A DNA stretch of 64,000 nt from Roseateles saccharophilus (GTDB taxonomy: Bacteria > Pseudomonadota > Gammaproteobacteria > Burkholderiales > Burkholderiaceae_C), in NCBI RefSeq assembly GCF_004342485.1, contig NZ_SMBU01000020.1, positions 1 through 64,000 of the forward strand. The letters are read 5' to 3'. The stretch's first letter is position 1, and each line of letters opens with the position of its first letter. Below are positions 9,635-20,453 of the stretch, piece by piece. A program made the position numbers and the translations under genes. Below the pieces are notes generated by a model that had not been told where the DNA came from, made no database searches, and saw only the letters and a list, made by a program, of their open reading frames with translations.

Positions 9635-10363
9635 TCATGCCGAGAAGCTCCCTTGCAATTGGTAACGCACCCCGGGGTGCGTCAGTTTCACGCTGGTCAC
9701 GGCCAAGCCGCGGCTGTAGGTGATGCGCTTGACGACCAGGCAGGGGTCGCGCCGGCCGATGCCCAGCAGCTTGGCCTCGACCTCGCCGGGCAGGGCCGCC
9801 TCGATCATGTAGCGCGCCTCGGACAGCGGCGCAACTTCGAGCAGGTAGTGCGTCGGCGTGATCCGCGTGAAATCCTGGGCCAGGTAGTCCGGCGCGCAGG
9901 CCGGGTTGACGACCCGCTCCTCGCACTGGATGGCCACGCCGTTCTCCAGGTGGGTGATGAGGCTGAGGAAGACCGGCGCGCCGCGCTTGAGCCCCAGCTC
10001 GGCCGCCTGCTGCGACGTGGCCTTGCCGCGCGCCAGCGCATGCACGCGCGCCTCGTGCATGCCGCCGCGCTCGACGATCTCCTCGTGCACGTCGCGCACG
10101 TTCAGCGTGGAGGAGATGCGGTGCAACTGGGCGACGAAGCTGCCCACGCCCTGCACGCGCTCGATCAGGCCCTCCTGCACCAGCTCGCGCAGGGCCCGGT
10201 TCACCGTCATGCGGCTGACCTCGAACTGGGCCACCAGCGCGCCCTCGCTGGGCAGCAGGTCGCCGGCCACCCAATGGCCGCTGGCGATGCCTTCGCGCAG
10301 ATGGTTCTTGACCTTGAGGTATTGCGGCTCGGGGCTGGTTTCTCTTTTCGCCATGGTGGCCAT
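9635..10363 (-). CDS. hutC: Histidine utilisation repressor
   Basis: A GntR-family regulator (HutC subfamily) that represses hut genes until it binds urocanate. The start at 10363 gives 242 residues and is preceded by AAGG; an ATG three codons later is possible. The N-terminal winged helix-turn-helix is clear at about 20-75 (G-D-L-L-P-S-E, V-S-R-M-T-V-N-R-A-L, G-V-G-S-F-V). The remainder is a UTRA effector domain with E-E-R-V-V-N-P near the middle. A palindromic operator lies 12 bp upstream of its ATG and also upstream of divergent hutU, so autorepression together with control of hutUH is expected. Confidence 0.93.
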   Translation of the reverse strand: MATMAKRETSPEPQYLKVKNHLREGIASGHWVAGDLLPSEGALVAQFEVSRMTVNRALRELVQEGLIERVQGVGSFVAQLHRISSTLNVRDVHEEIVERGGMHEARVHALARGKATSQQAAELGLKRGAPVFLSLITHLENGVAIQCEERVVNPACAPDYLAQDFTRITPTHYLLEVAPLSEARYMIEAALPGEVEAKLLGIGRRDPCLVVKRITYSRGLAVTSVKLTHPGVRYQLQGSFSA

Positions 10364-10375
10364 GCTAGTTGACCT

Positions 10376-10393
10376 TACTTGTATAGACAAGTA
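10376..10393. promoter_or_regulatory. HutC operator between hutC and hutU
   Basis: TACTTGT and ACAAGTA are perfect inverted 7-mers around ATAG. The core CTTGTATAGACAAG differs in only two central bases from the HutC site CTTGTATGTACAAG described in Pseudomonas. It lies 12 bp before the hutC start and 31 bp before the hutU start, the expected place for one operator serving both divergent arms. Assignment as a HutC site is by similarity and position. Confidence 0.85.
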
Positions 10394-10424
10394 GAGTCCG
10401 CCCACCGTTGTCGGAGAACCACCC

Positions 10425-12082
<1,658 letters not shown>

Positions 12083-12086
<4 letters not shown>

Positions 12087-13579
12087 AACTCATCCCCGGA
12101 CAACTGACCCTCGCCCAGCTCGCCGACATCGCCGCCGGCACGACGCTGGAACTGGCCGACTGGAGCGCCGTCGACAAGAGCGCCGCACTCGTCGCCGCGG
12201 CCGCGGCCGGCGACGCGCCGGTCTACGGCGTCAACACCGGCTTCGGCAAGCTGGCCAGCACGCGCATCGCCAAGGACCAGCTCGCCGCCCTGCAGCTCAA
12301 CCTGATCCGCAGCCATGCGGTGGGCGTGGGCGCACCGATGTCCCCCGAGGTCGTGCGCCTGATGCTGGCCACCAAGGCCGGCAGCCTGGCGCGCGGCTTC
12401 AGCGGCGTGCGCCGCGAGGTCGTGCAGGCGCTGCTGGACGCCTTCAACGCCGGCTTCGTGCCCTATGTGCCTTGCCAGGGCTCGGTCGGCGCCAGCGGTG
12501 ACCTGGCGCCCTTGGCCCACCTGACGCTGGCCTTGATGGGCGAAGGCGAAGCGCTGGTCAAAGGCCAGCGCGTGTCGGCCCGCGACGAACTGGCGCGCCT
12601 GAAGCTGCAGCCGCTGACGCTGGCCGCCAAGGAAGGCCTGGCCCTCATCAACGGCACCCAGGCCAGTACGGCCCTGGCCCTGCATGCGCTGCTGCGCTTC
12701 GAGGGCCTGTTCGCCACCGCCCTGGCCAGCGGCGCGATGACGCTGGATGCTGCCAGAGGTTCCGACGGGCCCTTCGACGCCCGCATCCATGCCGTGCGCG
12801 GCCAGCCGGGCCAGATCGAGGTGGCCGGCATCTACCGCGAGCTGCTGGCCGGCAGCGCGATCCGCCAGTCGCACCGCGAGGGCGACGAGCGCGTGCAGGA
12901 CCCCTACTGCCTGCGCTGCCAGCCGCAAGTGATGGGCGCCGCGCTCGACCAGGCCCGCCACGCGGCCCAGGTGCTGGAGCGCGAGGCCAATGCGGTGACC
13001 GACAACCCGCTGGTCTTCGACGACTGCATGGTCTCGGGCGGCAACTTCCACGCCGAGCCGGTGGCCTTCGCCGCCGACAACCTGGCCCTGGCCATCGCCG
13101 AGGTCGGCGCCATCGCCGAGCGCCGCATCGCGATGCTGATCGACCCGGGCATCTCGCGCCTGCCGCCCTTCCTGACGGCCGACGCCGGCCTGCACAGCGG
13201 CTTCATGATCGCCCACGTGACGGCCGCGGCCCTGGCCAGCGAGAACAAGAGCCTGGCCCACCCGGCCAGCGTCGACAGCCTGCCGACCAGCGCCAACCAG
13301 GAAGACCATGTGTCGATGGCGACCTTCGCCGCGCGCCGCCTGCACGCGATGATCGACAACACATCCCACATCGTCGCCATCGAACTGCTGGCCGCGGCCC
13401 AGGGCATCGACTTCCTGCGCCCGCTCAAGAGCTCGGCGCCCGTCGAGGCCCTGCACGCGCGACTGCGCGAGCACTGCGCCAGCATGCCGGCCGACCACTA
13501 TCTGGCGCCCGACATCGAGCGCGCCGCGGCCCTGGTGCAGGGCGGCGCGCTGAAGTCGCCGCACGCGCCGGGCTTCTGA
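12083..13579 (+). CDS. hutH: Histidine ammonia-lyase
   Basis: Removes ammonia from L-histidine to form urocanate, the entry step of the pathway. Starting at the ATG at 12083 ([10 protein letters not shown]), the protein has 498 residues. The A-S-G triad that cyclises to the MIO electrophile is at 137-139 in [12 protein letters not shown]. Other family landmarks are Y-G-V-N-T-G-F-G-K at 48-56, and [15 protein letters not shown] around 271-285. It is coupled to hutU and ends 19 bp before the convergent clsB stop, with no obvious intrinsic terminator between them. Confidence 0.97.
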
Positions 13580-13598
13580 GCCTGCGAACGGGCGGCGG

Positions 13599-14855
13599 TC
13601 AGTAGCGCCCCGCCGCCCCGGCCACGCGCAGGAAGACGTAGGCGAACCAGGCCACCGCCGCGCGATGCAGCATCGCGCGCAGGCCGGTGCCGCCGCGCTC
13701 GCCGACGCGGGCCGACACGGCCAGTGCCGTCTCGATCTCGTCGGCCAGGTGGCGCGCGAAGCCGCCGTCGCGCAAGACGACGTTGGCCTCGAGGTTGAGC
13801 AGCAGGGACAGCGGGTCGATGTTGGAGCTGCCGACCGTGGCCCATTGCCCGTCGACGACGGCGACCTTGGCGTGCAGGAAGGCCGGCGTGTATTCGTAGA
13901 TCTCGACGCCGTGGCCGATCAGTTCGGCATACAGCGCCTCGGCGGCCCAGCCGGCCAGGCGGTAGTCCAGCTTGCCCTGCAGCAGCAGGCGCACGCGCAC
14001 GCCGCGGTCGGCCGCGCGGCGCAACGCCAGGCGGATGCGCTGGCCGGGATAGAAGTAGGGGCAGATCAGGTCGACGCTCGCGCGCGCGCCGCGGATCGCA
14101 TCGACATAGGCATGCTCGATGGTGCGGCGGCGGCGCAGGTTGTCGCGCATGACGAAGGCCGCGCAGACCGGCGGCAGCCGCGGCACGGCCTGGGGCAGGC
14201 GCTGCGGGCCGCGCCAGAGCTGGGCCAGCCAGCGGCGCAGGCGGCGGCGCAGCGGGATGTAGTCGAGCAGCGCGTCGTCGAAGTCGCGGCCCAGCCAGGC
14301 GCGCGACCAGATCGAGCGCAGGCCCTGGGCCACCGCCGCGACCAGCGGCCCGCGCAGCTGCACGGAAAAGTCCAGCCGCGGAGACTCGCTGAATCCGTGG
14401 TGGATGTCGAGGCGGTCGTCGATGATGTTGACGCCGCCGACGAAGGCCGTTGCGCCATCGACGACGCAGAGCTTCTGGTGCAGGCGGCGCAGCTGGCCGG
14501 GCTGGAACCAGTGCCACCAGCGGTCCATGGGCCGGAACACGGCCAGCGCGACGCCGCTGCCGGCCAGCCGCTGGCGCAGCACGGGCAGGCTGCCCTTGCT
14601 GCCGAAGCCGTCCACGACGACACGCACGCGCACGCCGCGGCGGTCGGCGGCAACGAGGGCGTCGGCCAAGGCCAGCGAGGCCGCGTCGCTGTGGAAGATG
14701 TAGGTGGCCAGCCAGACCTCGGCATGGGCCCGCTGGATGGCCTCCAGCATGCGTGGAAAGAGCTGGTCGCCGCCGCGCAGCAGCTCCGCCTCGTTGCCAC
14801 CGACGAAGCCGGGGTCGGTGCGGGCACGGCGCCGGCGCGCCCCCAAGCGCCTCAT
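13599..14855 (-). CDS. clsB: Cardiolipin synthase ClsB-type (phospholipase D family)
   Basis: A 418-residue phospholipase-D-superfamily enzyme, likely transferring phosphatidyl groups to make cardiolipin at the inner membrane. It has two HKD motifs: H126-x-K128-x4-D133 in H-Q-K-L-C-V-V-D-G, and a second, H-A-K-V-A-V-V-D-G, near residue 305. Unlike ClsA it lacks two N-terminal membrane segments, which favours the ClsB class. I chose the ATG at 14855 because it overlaps the upstream gene's stop by 4 nt (ATGA); the frame extends further but would overlap that gene. The C terminus is hydrophobic. Confidence 0.85.
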   Translation of the reverse strand: MRRLGARRRRARTDPGFVGGNEAELLRGGDQLFPRMLEAIQRAHAEVWLATYIFHSDAASLALADALVAADRRGVRVRVVVDGFGSKGSLPVLRQRLAGSGVALAVFRPMDRWWHWFQPGQLRRLHQKLCVVDGATAFVGGVNIIDDRLDIHHGFSESPRLDFSVQLRGPLVAAVAQGLRSIWSRAWLGRDFDDALLDYIPLRRRLRRWLAQLWRGPQRLPQAVPRLPPVCAAFVMRDNLRRRRTIEHAYVDAIRGARASVDLICPYFYPGQRIRLALRRAADRGVRVRLLLQGKLDYRLAGWAAEALYAELIGHGVEIYEYTPAFLHAKVAVVDGQWATVGSSNIDPLSLLLNLEANVVLRDGGFARHLADEIETALAVSARVGERGGTGLRAMLHRAAVAWFAYVFLRVAGAAGRY

Positions 14856-15643
14856 TCGAGTGCCAGCTCCACGAGCAGCGGCAGGTGGTCGGACATGCGC
14901 GCCCACGCCGCGCCGCGCGGCACCTGCACGCCGGTGCAGCGCAGGCCGCGCGTGTAGACGCGGTCCAGCGTGAAGACCGGCAGCCGCGACGGGAAGGTGG
15001 CCGCCCGCCCGCGGCCGTGCGGCGCGACGGCGCGGCGCAGGCCGTGGCCGCGCATCGGCGCGTCCAGGCGCTCGCCCCAGTCGTTGAAGTCGCCGGCCAC
15101 CAGCACCGGCGCGCCGTCCGGCACGTGGTCACGCACGAAGACCGCGAGGCGATCGACCTGGCGCACACGGCTCGAATGGATCAGCCCGAGATGGGCGACG
15201 ACGACATGCACCACGGCGCCCTGCCAGTGCACCGGCACATGCAGCAGGCCACGCTGCTCGAACTGGTGGTCGGACACGTCGTGGTGGCCAATGTCGCCGA
15301 TCGGCCAACGCGACAGCAATGCATTGCCGTGCTCGCCGTACCTGGTCGTCGCATTGGTGCGATAGGCCACCTCGTAGCCGTCGGGCGCGAGAAACTCGGC
15401 CTGGCCCTGGTCGGGCCAGCCGAACCAGGTGCGGTCGAACTGGGCCGCCTCGAGGTGGTGGAAATGGCGCACCTCCTGCAGACAGACGAGATCGGCGTCC
15501 AGCGCCTCGACGCCCATCTGCAGGTTGTGGATCTCCAGGCGCTTGGCCGGCCCGAGGCCGCGCACACCCTTGTGGATGTTGTAGGTGGCCACGCGCAGCA
15601 CCGCGCCGGGCGCATGCGGCATGGGGCGCGCGACCGACCTCAT
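14852..15643 (-). CDS. Endonuclease/exonuclease/phosphatase family protein
   Basis: A 263-residue metal-dependent phosphodiesterase of the EEP superfamily. Diagnostic pieces appear in order: V-A-T-Y-N-I-H-K-G near 18-26, V-C-L-Q-E-V-R near 56-62, V-A-G-D-F-N-D-W near the middle, and the final M-S-D-H-L-P-L near the C terminus with the catalytic histidine. It has no signal peptide. Genes of this family commonly sit directly before clsB (E. coli ybhP lies before clsB), and the 4-nt overlaps on both sides (nudB and clsB) support one transcript. The substrate is unknown. Confidence 0.85.
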   Translation of the reverse strand: MRSVARPMPHAPGAVLRVATYNIHKGVRGLGPAKRLEIHNLQMGVEALDADLVCLQEVRHFHHLEAAQFDRTWFGWPDQGQAEFLAPDGYEVAYRTNATTRYGEHGNALLSRWPIGDIGHHDVSDHQFEQRGLLHVPVHWQGAVVHVVVAHLGLIHSSRVRQVDRLAVFVRDHVPDGAPVLVAGDFNDWGERLDAPMRGHGLRRAVAPHGRGRAATFPSRLPVFTLDRVYTRGLRCTGVQVPRGAAWARMSDHLPLLVELALE

Positions 15644-16104
15644 GGCGCAGCCTCGACCGCGACAAAGCGCGGCAACTGCAGCACGGCCTCGGCGTTGGAC
15701 GGCGAGAAGCAGCGGTCGGCCGCCTCGTGCCAGGGCAGCCACTGCCAGGCCAGGTGCTCGCGCGGCGCCAACCGCGGCACGGTGGGCCCGGGCAGCAGCA
15801 GGCCGAAGACATGCTCGGTGTTACGTGTCACGCCGGGCGCGTAGCGATGCCGCCAGTGCGGGTAGATGTCGTAGACGTTGACGAGGTTCCAGTCGGTCAG
15901 GGTCCCGCCGCTGATGCCGGTCTCCTCCTCGACCTCGCGCCGCGCCGTCTCGGCCAGCGGCTCGTCGGGCGCATCCTTGGAGCCGGTGACGCTCTGCCAG
16001 TAGCCGGGGTGGTCGGCCCGCTCGATCAGCAGCACCTGCAGGTCGGGCGTGTGGATGACGACAAGGACCGACTCGGGGATCTTGAAGGGCTTGGCCGACT
16101 GCAT
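15640..16104 (-). CDS. nudB: Dihydroneopterin triphosphate diphosphatase (Nudix)
   Basis: Predicted to remove pyrophosphate from 7,8-dihydroneopterin triphosphate in folate biosynthesis. The 154 residues contain a complete Nudix box beginning G-S-K-D-A-P-D-E and ending R-E-V-E-E-E-T-G-I (about 41-64). The surrounding K-I-P-E-S-V-L-V-V-I-H, P-G-Y-W-Q-S-V-T-G and T-E-H-V-F-G-L segments are characteristic of NudB rather than generic Nudix hydrolases. It is the first gene of the nudB-EEP-clsB overlap chain. In relatives it commonly follows aspS; here the CsgG-like gene and vapBC lie between. Confidence 0.9.
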   Translation of the reverse strand: MQSAKPFKIPESVLVVIHTPDLQVLLIERADHPGYWQSVTGSKDAPDEPLAETARREVEEETGISGGTLTDWNLVNVYDIYPHWRHRYAPGVTRNTEHVFGLLLPGPTVPRLAPREHLAWQWLPWHEAADRCFSPSNAEAVLQLPRFVAVEAAP

Positions 16105-16134
16105 GGCCTAAGCATAGCCAGGAGTTGGCGCGGC

Positions 16135-16934
16135 TCAGCCCCGGCCGTTCTTGCGCCGGGCCACCTCCGGCGGCAGCTCCTTGGCCGCCAGCTCCCGAAC
16201 CTGGGCGACGAGCTGGTTGTGGGCGTCCAGGAAGGCGGTCGCGATGACCTTGCCCTCGTTGGAATTGCTCCAGCCCGCGCCGGCCGCGCCGCCGAGCTTG
16301 CCGACCATGGCGCCGCCCACGCCCAGGTCGGCCACCTCGACCGAGCCGGTCGCCGCGGCGATCTGCTCGGTGGTCTCGTTGTCGGTCAGCAGCAGTGCCG
16401 CCTGGGCCTGCTTGAGCTTGACCTGCTCGGCGGCGCCGACCAGCTTGTTCAGATAGGGGATGGCCTGCAGGATGCCGCCGATCTGCCGGCCGGCATCGCG
16501 CTCGCTGAAGGTCAGGCTGGGCGTCAGGCTGTACTGGGCCTCGTAGCCCCGGCCCTTGTGCACGGTATTGCCCTCCTGGCGCAGGATGCCGGCGTCCTTG
16601 AGTTCCTGCTCGCGCACCGTGGCCTTGAGGCCAGCCGCGCGGTCAACGACGCGAAAGCACCCGCTCTGCTGGGCGAGCAGCCGTATCAGTGGCACGGGGC
16701 TGGACGGCAGCTGGTAGCTGCTGGAATAGGCGTAGCCGTTGGGGTTCTCGACCAGGGCCAGCGTCGCGACCGGCGCGTCGCACCTGACCAGCTCACGGCT
16801 GGCATGGTGCGCGCCCGCCGGGCCGGCCGAACCGCTGATGACGGAGCCCCCTCGCCGAGCGAGGTGGACGACTTGCCGCAGCCGGCCAGCGTGTAGACGA
16901 CGGCAAGGGCCAGCGCGGAGCGAACGAGATTCAT
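16135..16934 (-). pseudogene. CsgG-like lipoprotein, apparent 1-nt frameshift
   Basis: The start at 16934 (preceded by GAGGTG) encodes a lipoprotein signal, M-N-L-V-R-S-A-L-A-L-A-V-V-Y-T-L-A-G-C-G, with the lipobox cysteine at 19. After about residue 29 the frame degrades into arginine-rich nonsense and stops near 16686. Moving one frame at the C5 run 16847-16851 restores a sensible protein (G-S-V-I-S-G-S-A, E-L-V-R-C-D-A-P-V-A-T-L-A-L-V) that joins the 186-residue frame ending at 16135. That part has S-G-C-F-R-V-V-D-R-A-A-G-L and a CsgG/HfaB-like helix-sheet pattern. CsgG-family proteins form outer-membrane secretion channels. It is either a real frameshift or an indel error in a homopolymer. 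Confidence 0.7.
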
Positions 16935-17109
16935 GCAGGTCACCTCAATGCACAGACGCAGGAGTCTGCCCGTGCCATCGCGCCGGCTTGCCCTAGGAAC
17001 TGGGGACATTCCCCCCCGGAGGCGGAGGTGAGTCTTACTGCTCAAATGGCCCAAGGTTTGTAACTGCCGTTGAACTGCAGCTCTCGGCCGATGCCCGACC
17101 GGCAGCGGT

Positions 17110-17520
17110 TCATTCGCCCGGATGGACCCAGTTTTCCACTTCCAGCGCGGGCACGCGCTCAAATTCCGCCATGTTGTTCGTGACGAGCACCAAGCCCTCG
17201 CTACGTGCATGGCCTGCGATGTGCAGGTCGTTCACCCCGATGGGTTGACCGAGCTTTTCCAAGTTGGCACGGATGGCGCCATAGTGCTGGGCGGCCTTGG
17301 CGCCGTATGGAAGAACAACCAGGCGGCTGCAAAAATCTTCGACAGCAGCAAGGTTCTCGCTCACGCGGCTGCTTTTCTCCGCGCCGTGCATGAGTTCAGC
17401 CAAGGTAATGCTAGAGATTGCCATGCGGCTCGCGTGCGCGTTGAAAGTTGCCAGCACCTCAACGGGGCGCCGTTTCAGCACGTAGATGACGATGTTGGTG
17501 TCCAGCAGGTAGCGCAGCAT
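17110..17520 (-). CDS. vapC: VapC-type PIN-domain toxin
   Basis: A 136-residue PIN-domain ribonuclease, expected to be the toxin of a type II toxin-antitoxin pair. The acidic active-site positions are visible: D7 in Y-L-L-D-T-N-I-V-I-Y, E42 in L-A-E-L-M-H-G, D98 in G-V-N-D-L-H-I-A, followed by V-T-N-N at 113-116. The start overlaps the vapB stop by one base, the usual antitoxin-first coupling. VapC family members cut tRNA-fMet or 23S rRNA loops; the target here cannot be read from the sequence. Confidence 0.93.
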   Translation of the reverse strand: MLRYLLDTNIVIYVLKRRPVEVLATFNAHASRMAISSITLAELMHGAEKSSRVSENLAAVEDFCSRLVVLPYGAKAAQHYGAIRANLEKLGQPIGVNDLHIAGHARSEGLVLVTNNMAEFERVPALEVENWVHPGE

Positions 17521-17753
17521 CAGAGCGCATCCCTCTCCGACTGATGCTGAGAGGCCCGCTCAGGTAGGAAGTCGTCGCTGACACTGGGGCCGCCAAGGAA
17601 GAAGCTGTCCCAAGTTTGGCCGAGGGGGGCGAGGATGCGCTCGTTGCCCCTGACGCGGATTTCTACCTTGTTGACACCCTCGGGCAGGCGAACATCCAAG
17701 GGCAGGCGAACTGCCTGGGTGCGGTTGTTAACGAACACAGTTCCGATCGACAT
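17520..17753 (-). CDS. vapB: VapB-type antitoxin
   Basis: A 77-residue protein with an N-terminal AbrB-like DNA-binding fold (T-V-F-V-N-N-R-T-Q-A-V-R-L-P at about 5-18) and a C-terminal acidic tail, D-D-F-L-P-E-R, of the kind that wraps the toxin. The ATG at 17753 follows a GGAG. It precedes vapC and overlaps it by one base. VapB/VapC complexes usually repress their own promoter, so control from the 120-bp region upstream is expected. That region also holds the aspS terminator. Confidence 0.9.
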   Translation of the reverse strand: MSIGTVFVNNRTQAVRLPLDVRLPEGVNKVEIRVRGNERILAPLGQTWDSFFLGGPSVSDDFLPERASQHQSERDAL

Positions 17754-17841
17754 GCCAAGCTCCTTGCAACAAGGTATATGGCGATTGTATAGCGCACAGC
17801 AGACGCGTAGTAAGCCCGCGGGTAAGGCCCGCAGATGTGAA

Positions 17842-17866
17842 AAAGCCCCGCCGTGGCGGGGCTTGA
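17842..17866 (-). terminator. Intrinsic terminator of aspS
   Basis: On the minus strand, AAGCCCCGCC and its complement GGCGGGGCTT form a 10-bp GC-rich stem with a minimal loop, followed directly by a U-tract (TTTTT). It begins about 16 bp after the aspS stop codon and separates aspS from vapBC. Confidence 0.9.
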
Positions 17867-17881
17867 TCGAGGCCGGAACGC

Positions 17882-19672
17882 TCAGGCGGCCGGCGTCGCG
17901 TTGCGCAGGCGGATGTGCAGTTCGCGCAGCTGCTTCTCGTCGACCAGGGAGGGCGCGCCGGTCAGCAGGCACTGGGCGCGCTGGGTCTTGGGGAAGGCGA
18001 TCACGTCGCGGATGGACTCGGCCTTGGTCATCATCGTGACGATGCGGTCCAGGCCGAAGGCCAGGCCACCGTGCGGGGGGGCGCCGTACTGCAGCGCGTC
18101 CAGCAGGAAGCCGAACTTGATGCGCTGGTCTTCGGCACTGATGTTCAGCGCCTCGAAGACCTTGGCCTGCACCTCGGCGCGGTGGATACGCACCGAGCCG
18201 CCGCCCAGTTCCCAGCCGTTGAGCACCATGTCGTAGGCCTTGGCGATGCACTTGCCCGGGTCGCTGACCATCAGGTCCTCGTGACCGTCCTTGGGCGCCG
18301 TGAACGGGTGGTGAACGGCCGCCCAGCGGTTGTTCTCCTCGTCATGCTCGAACATCGGGAAGTCCACGACCCACAGCGGCGCCCAGCGGTCCTCGAACAG
18401 GCCGTTGGCCTTGCCGAAGTCGCTGTGGCCGACCTTCAGGCGCAGCGCGCCGATCGCGTCGTTGACGACCTTGGCCTTGTCCGCGCCGAAGAACAGCAGG
18501 TCGCCGTCCTGGGCGCCGGTGCGCTTCAGGATCTCGGCGACGGCCTCGTCGTGCAGGTTCTTGACGATGGGCGACTGCAGGCCTTCGCGGCCCTTGGCCA
18601 CTTCGTTGACCTTGACCCAGGCCAGGCCCTTGGCACCATAGATCTTGACGAACTCGGTATAGGCGTCGATCTCGCCGCGGCTCATGGCTGCGCCCTTGGG
18701 CACGCGCAGCGCGACGACCCGGCCGCCCGGCGTCGTGGCCGGGCCGGAGAAGACCTTGAAGTCCACCGTCGTCATCGCATCGGTCAGCTCGGTGAACTCG
18801 AGCTTGATGCGCAGGTCGGGCTTGTCGGAGCCGTAGCGGTGCATGGCCTCCGCGTACTTCATGACCGGGTAGTCGCCCAGTTCGACGTTCAGCGCCTTGC
18901 GGAAGACGTGGCGGATCATGCCCTCGAACATCGAGCGGATCTCTTCCTCAGTCAGGAAGCTGGTCTCGATATCGATTTGCGTGAACTCGGGCTGGCGGTC
19001 GGCGCGCAGGTCTTCGTCGCGGAAGCACTTGGTGATCTGGTAGTAGCGGTCGAAGCCCGCGACCATCAGCAGCTGCTTGAACAGCTGGGGCGACTGCGGC
19101 AGCGCGAAGAAGTGGCCGTCGTGCACGCGGCTGGGCACCAGGTAGTCGCGCGCGCCCTCGGGCGTGCTCTTCGTCAGCATCGGCGTCTCGATGTCGACGA
19201 AGCCATGCTCGTCCAGGAACTTGCGGACTTCCATCGCGACGCGGTAGCGCAGCATCAGGTTGTTCTGCATGTAGGGGCGGCGCAGGTCCAGCACGCGGTG
19301 CGTGAGGCGGGTCGTCTCGGACAGATTGTCGTCGTCGAGCTGGAAGGGCGGCGTCACCGACGGGTTCAGCACCTCGATCTCGTGGCAGAGGATCTCGATC
19401 TTGCCGGACACGAGGTTGGCGTTCTCGGTGCCGGCCGGGCGCGCACGCACCTTGCCGACGATCTTCAGGCAGAACTCGTTGCGGACTTCTTCCGCCACCT
19501 TGAACATCTCGGCGCGGTCGGGGTCGCAGACGACCTGGACGAGGCCTTCGCGGTCGCGCAGGTCGATGAAGATGACGCCGCCGTGGTCGCGGCGGCGATG
19601 GGCCCAGCCCATCAGGGTCACGGTCTGGTCGAGCAGCTTTTCGCTGACTTGGCCGGCATAGCAGGTACGCAT
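17882..19672 (-). CDS. aspS: Aspartyl-tRNA synthetase
   Basis: Charges tRNA with aspartate. The 596 residues match the bacterial-type class II enzyme. An N-terminal OB-fold anticodon-binding domain comes first ([15 protein letters not shown] near 22-36). The catalytic core follows, with motif 2 around [15 protein letters not shown], then a GAD insertion domain, and motif 3 near G-G-L-A-F-G-L-D-R near the end. Whether it is discriminating or also charges tRNA-Asn cannot be told here. It lies downstream of the DUF502 and fmdB genes and has its own terminator. Confidence 0.97.
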   Translation of the reverse strand: MRTCYAGQVSEKLLDQTVTLMGWAHRRRDHGGVIFIDLRDREGLVQVVCDPDRAEMFKVAEEVRNEFCLKIVGKVRARPAGTENANLVSGKIEILCHEIEVLNPSVTPPFQLDDDNLSETTRLTHRVLDLRRPYMQNNLMLRYRVAMEVRKFLDEHGFVDIETPMLTKSTPEGARDYLVPSRVHDGHFFALPQSPQLFKQLLMVAGFDRYYQITKCFRDEDLRADRQPEFTQIDIETSFLTEEEIRSMFEGMIRHVFRKALNVELGDYPVMKYAEAMHRYGSDKPDLRIKLEFTELTDAMTTVDFKVFSGPATTPGGRVVALRVPKGAAMSRGEIDAYTEFVKIYGAKGLAWVKVNEVAKGREGLQSPIVKNLHDEAVAEILKRTGAQDGDLLFFGADKAKVVNDAIGALRLKVGHSDFGKANGLFEDRWAPLWVVDFPMFEHDEENNRWAAVHHPFTAPKDGHEDLMVSDPGKCIAKAYDMVLNGWELGGGSVRIHRAEVQAKVFEALNISAEDQRIKFGFLLDALQYGAPPHGGLAFGLDRIVTMMTKAESIRDVIAFPKTQRAQCLLTGAPSLVDEKQLRELHIRLRNATPAA

Positions 19673-19765
19673 GGGGTTCTCCGGAATTCTTTGCGGGTGT
19701 TCTTGAGGAGGCGCTGATGAGCTCGCTCGGCTCTCAGGATTGGACGCCGGCCGGGGCGCCCAACC

Positions 19766-20443
19766 CTACTGGTTTCGCTGCGCGTCGCCAGCGGGCGCGC
19801 AGGGGCTGGCATCGGCATGGACCTGTGGCGCCACCGTGCCCATCGAGATGATGTACTTCAGCGCCTCGTCCACCGACATCTGCAGCGGCTTGATGTCGGC
19901 CGTCGGCACGATGAGGAAGAAGCCCGAGGTCGGGTTGGGCGTCGTCGGCACATAGACGCTGGTGTGCTCGCCGTCCAGGTGGCAGGCCACCTCGCCGCTG
20001 GGCGTGCCGGTGACGAAGGCGATGGTCCACGAGCCGGCGCGCGGGTATTGCACCAGCACGGCCTCGCGGAAGGCGTTGCCGCTGCTGGAGAACAGCGTGT
20101 CCGACACCTGCTTGACCGAGCTGTAGATGCTCTTGACGATGGGGATGTGGGACATCAGCCGGTCCCACTGCGTCAGCAGCCACTGGCCGAAGATGTTGGC
20201 GACGAAGACGCCCGTGGCCAGCAGGCCGCCGGCCAGGATGACGAGGCCCAGGCCGGGCACATGGCGCAGCTCCAGCAGCCCCTCGCGCAGCGAGGCCGGC
20301 ACGACCAGGGCCAGCGCCGCCAGCAGGGAGCCGAAGACGCCGTTGATGACATCCAGCGCCCCCGTCAGCACCCAGACGGTGATGGCCAGAGGCAGCCAGA
20401 CCAGCAGGCCGGCGACGAGGTATTTGCGAAGCGATGCGCCCAC
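19766..20443 (-). CDS. DUF502 family membrane protein
   Basis: A 225-residue inner-membrane protein of the DUF502 family, function unknown. Two strong hydrophobic segments are visible at about 8-32 and 63-88, followed by the conserved P-I-V-K-S-I-Y-S-S-V-K-Q stretch near 105-116 and a soluble C-terminal domain. The only sensible start is a GTG at 20443, ten bp after the fmdB-like stop, so the two are probably co-transcribed with aspS downstream. The fmdB–DUF502–aspS order recurs in Burkholderiales. Confidence 0.85.
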   Translation of the reverse strand: MGASLRKYLVAGLLVWLPLAITVWVLTGALDVINGVFGSLLAALALVVPASLREGLLELRHVPGLGLVILAGGLLATGVFVANIFGQWLLTQWDRLMSHIPIVKSIYSSVKQVSDTLFSSSGNAFREAVLVQYPRAGSWTIAFVTGTPSGEVACHLDGEHTSVYVPTTPNPTSGFFLIVPTADIKPLQMSVDEALKYIISMGTVAPQVHADASPCAPAGDAQRNQ

Positions 20444-20453
20444 GGGATCCCGT

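Noticed and set aside
17915-19717. A 600-codon plus-strand open frame opposite aspS
   Set aside because: Antisense to an unmistakable aspartyl-tRNA synthetase and lacking any family signature.
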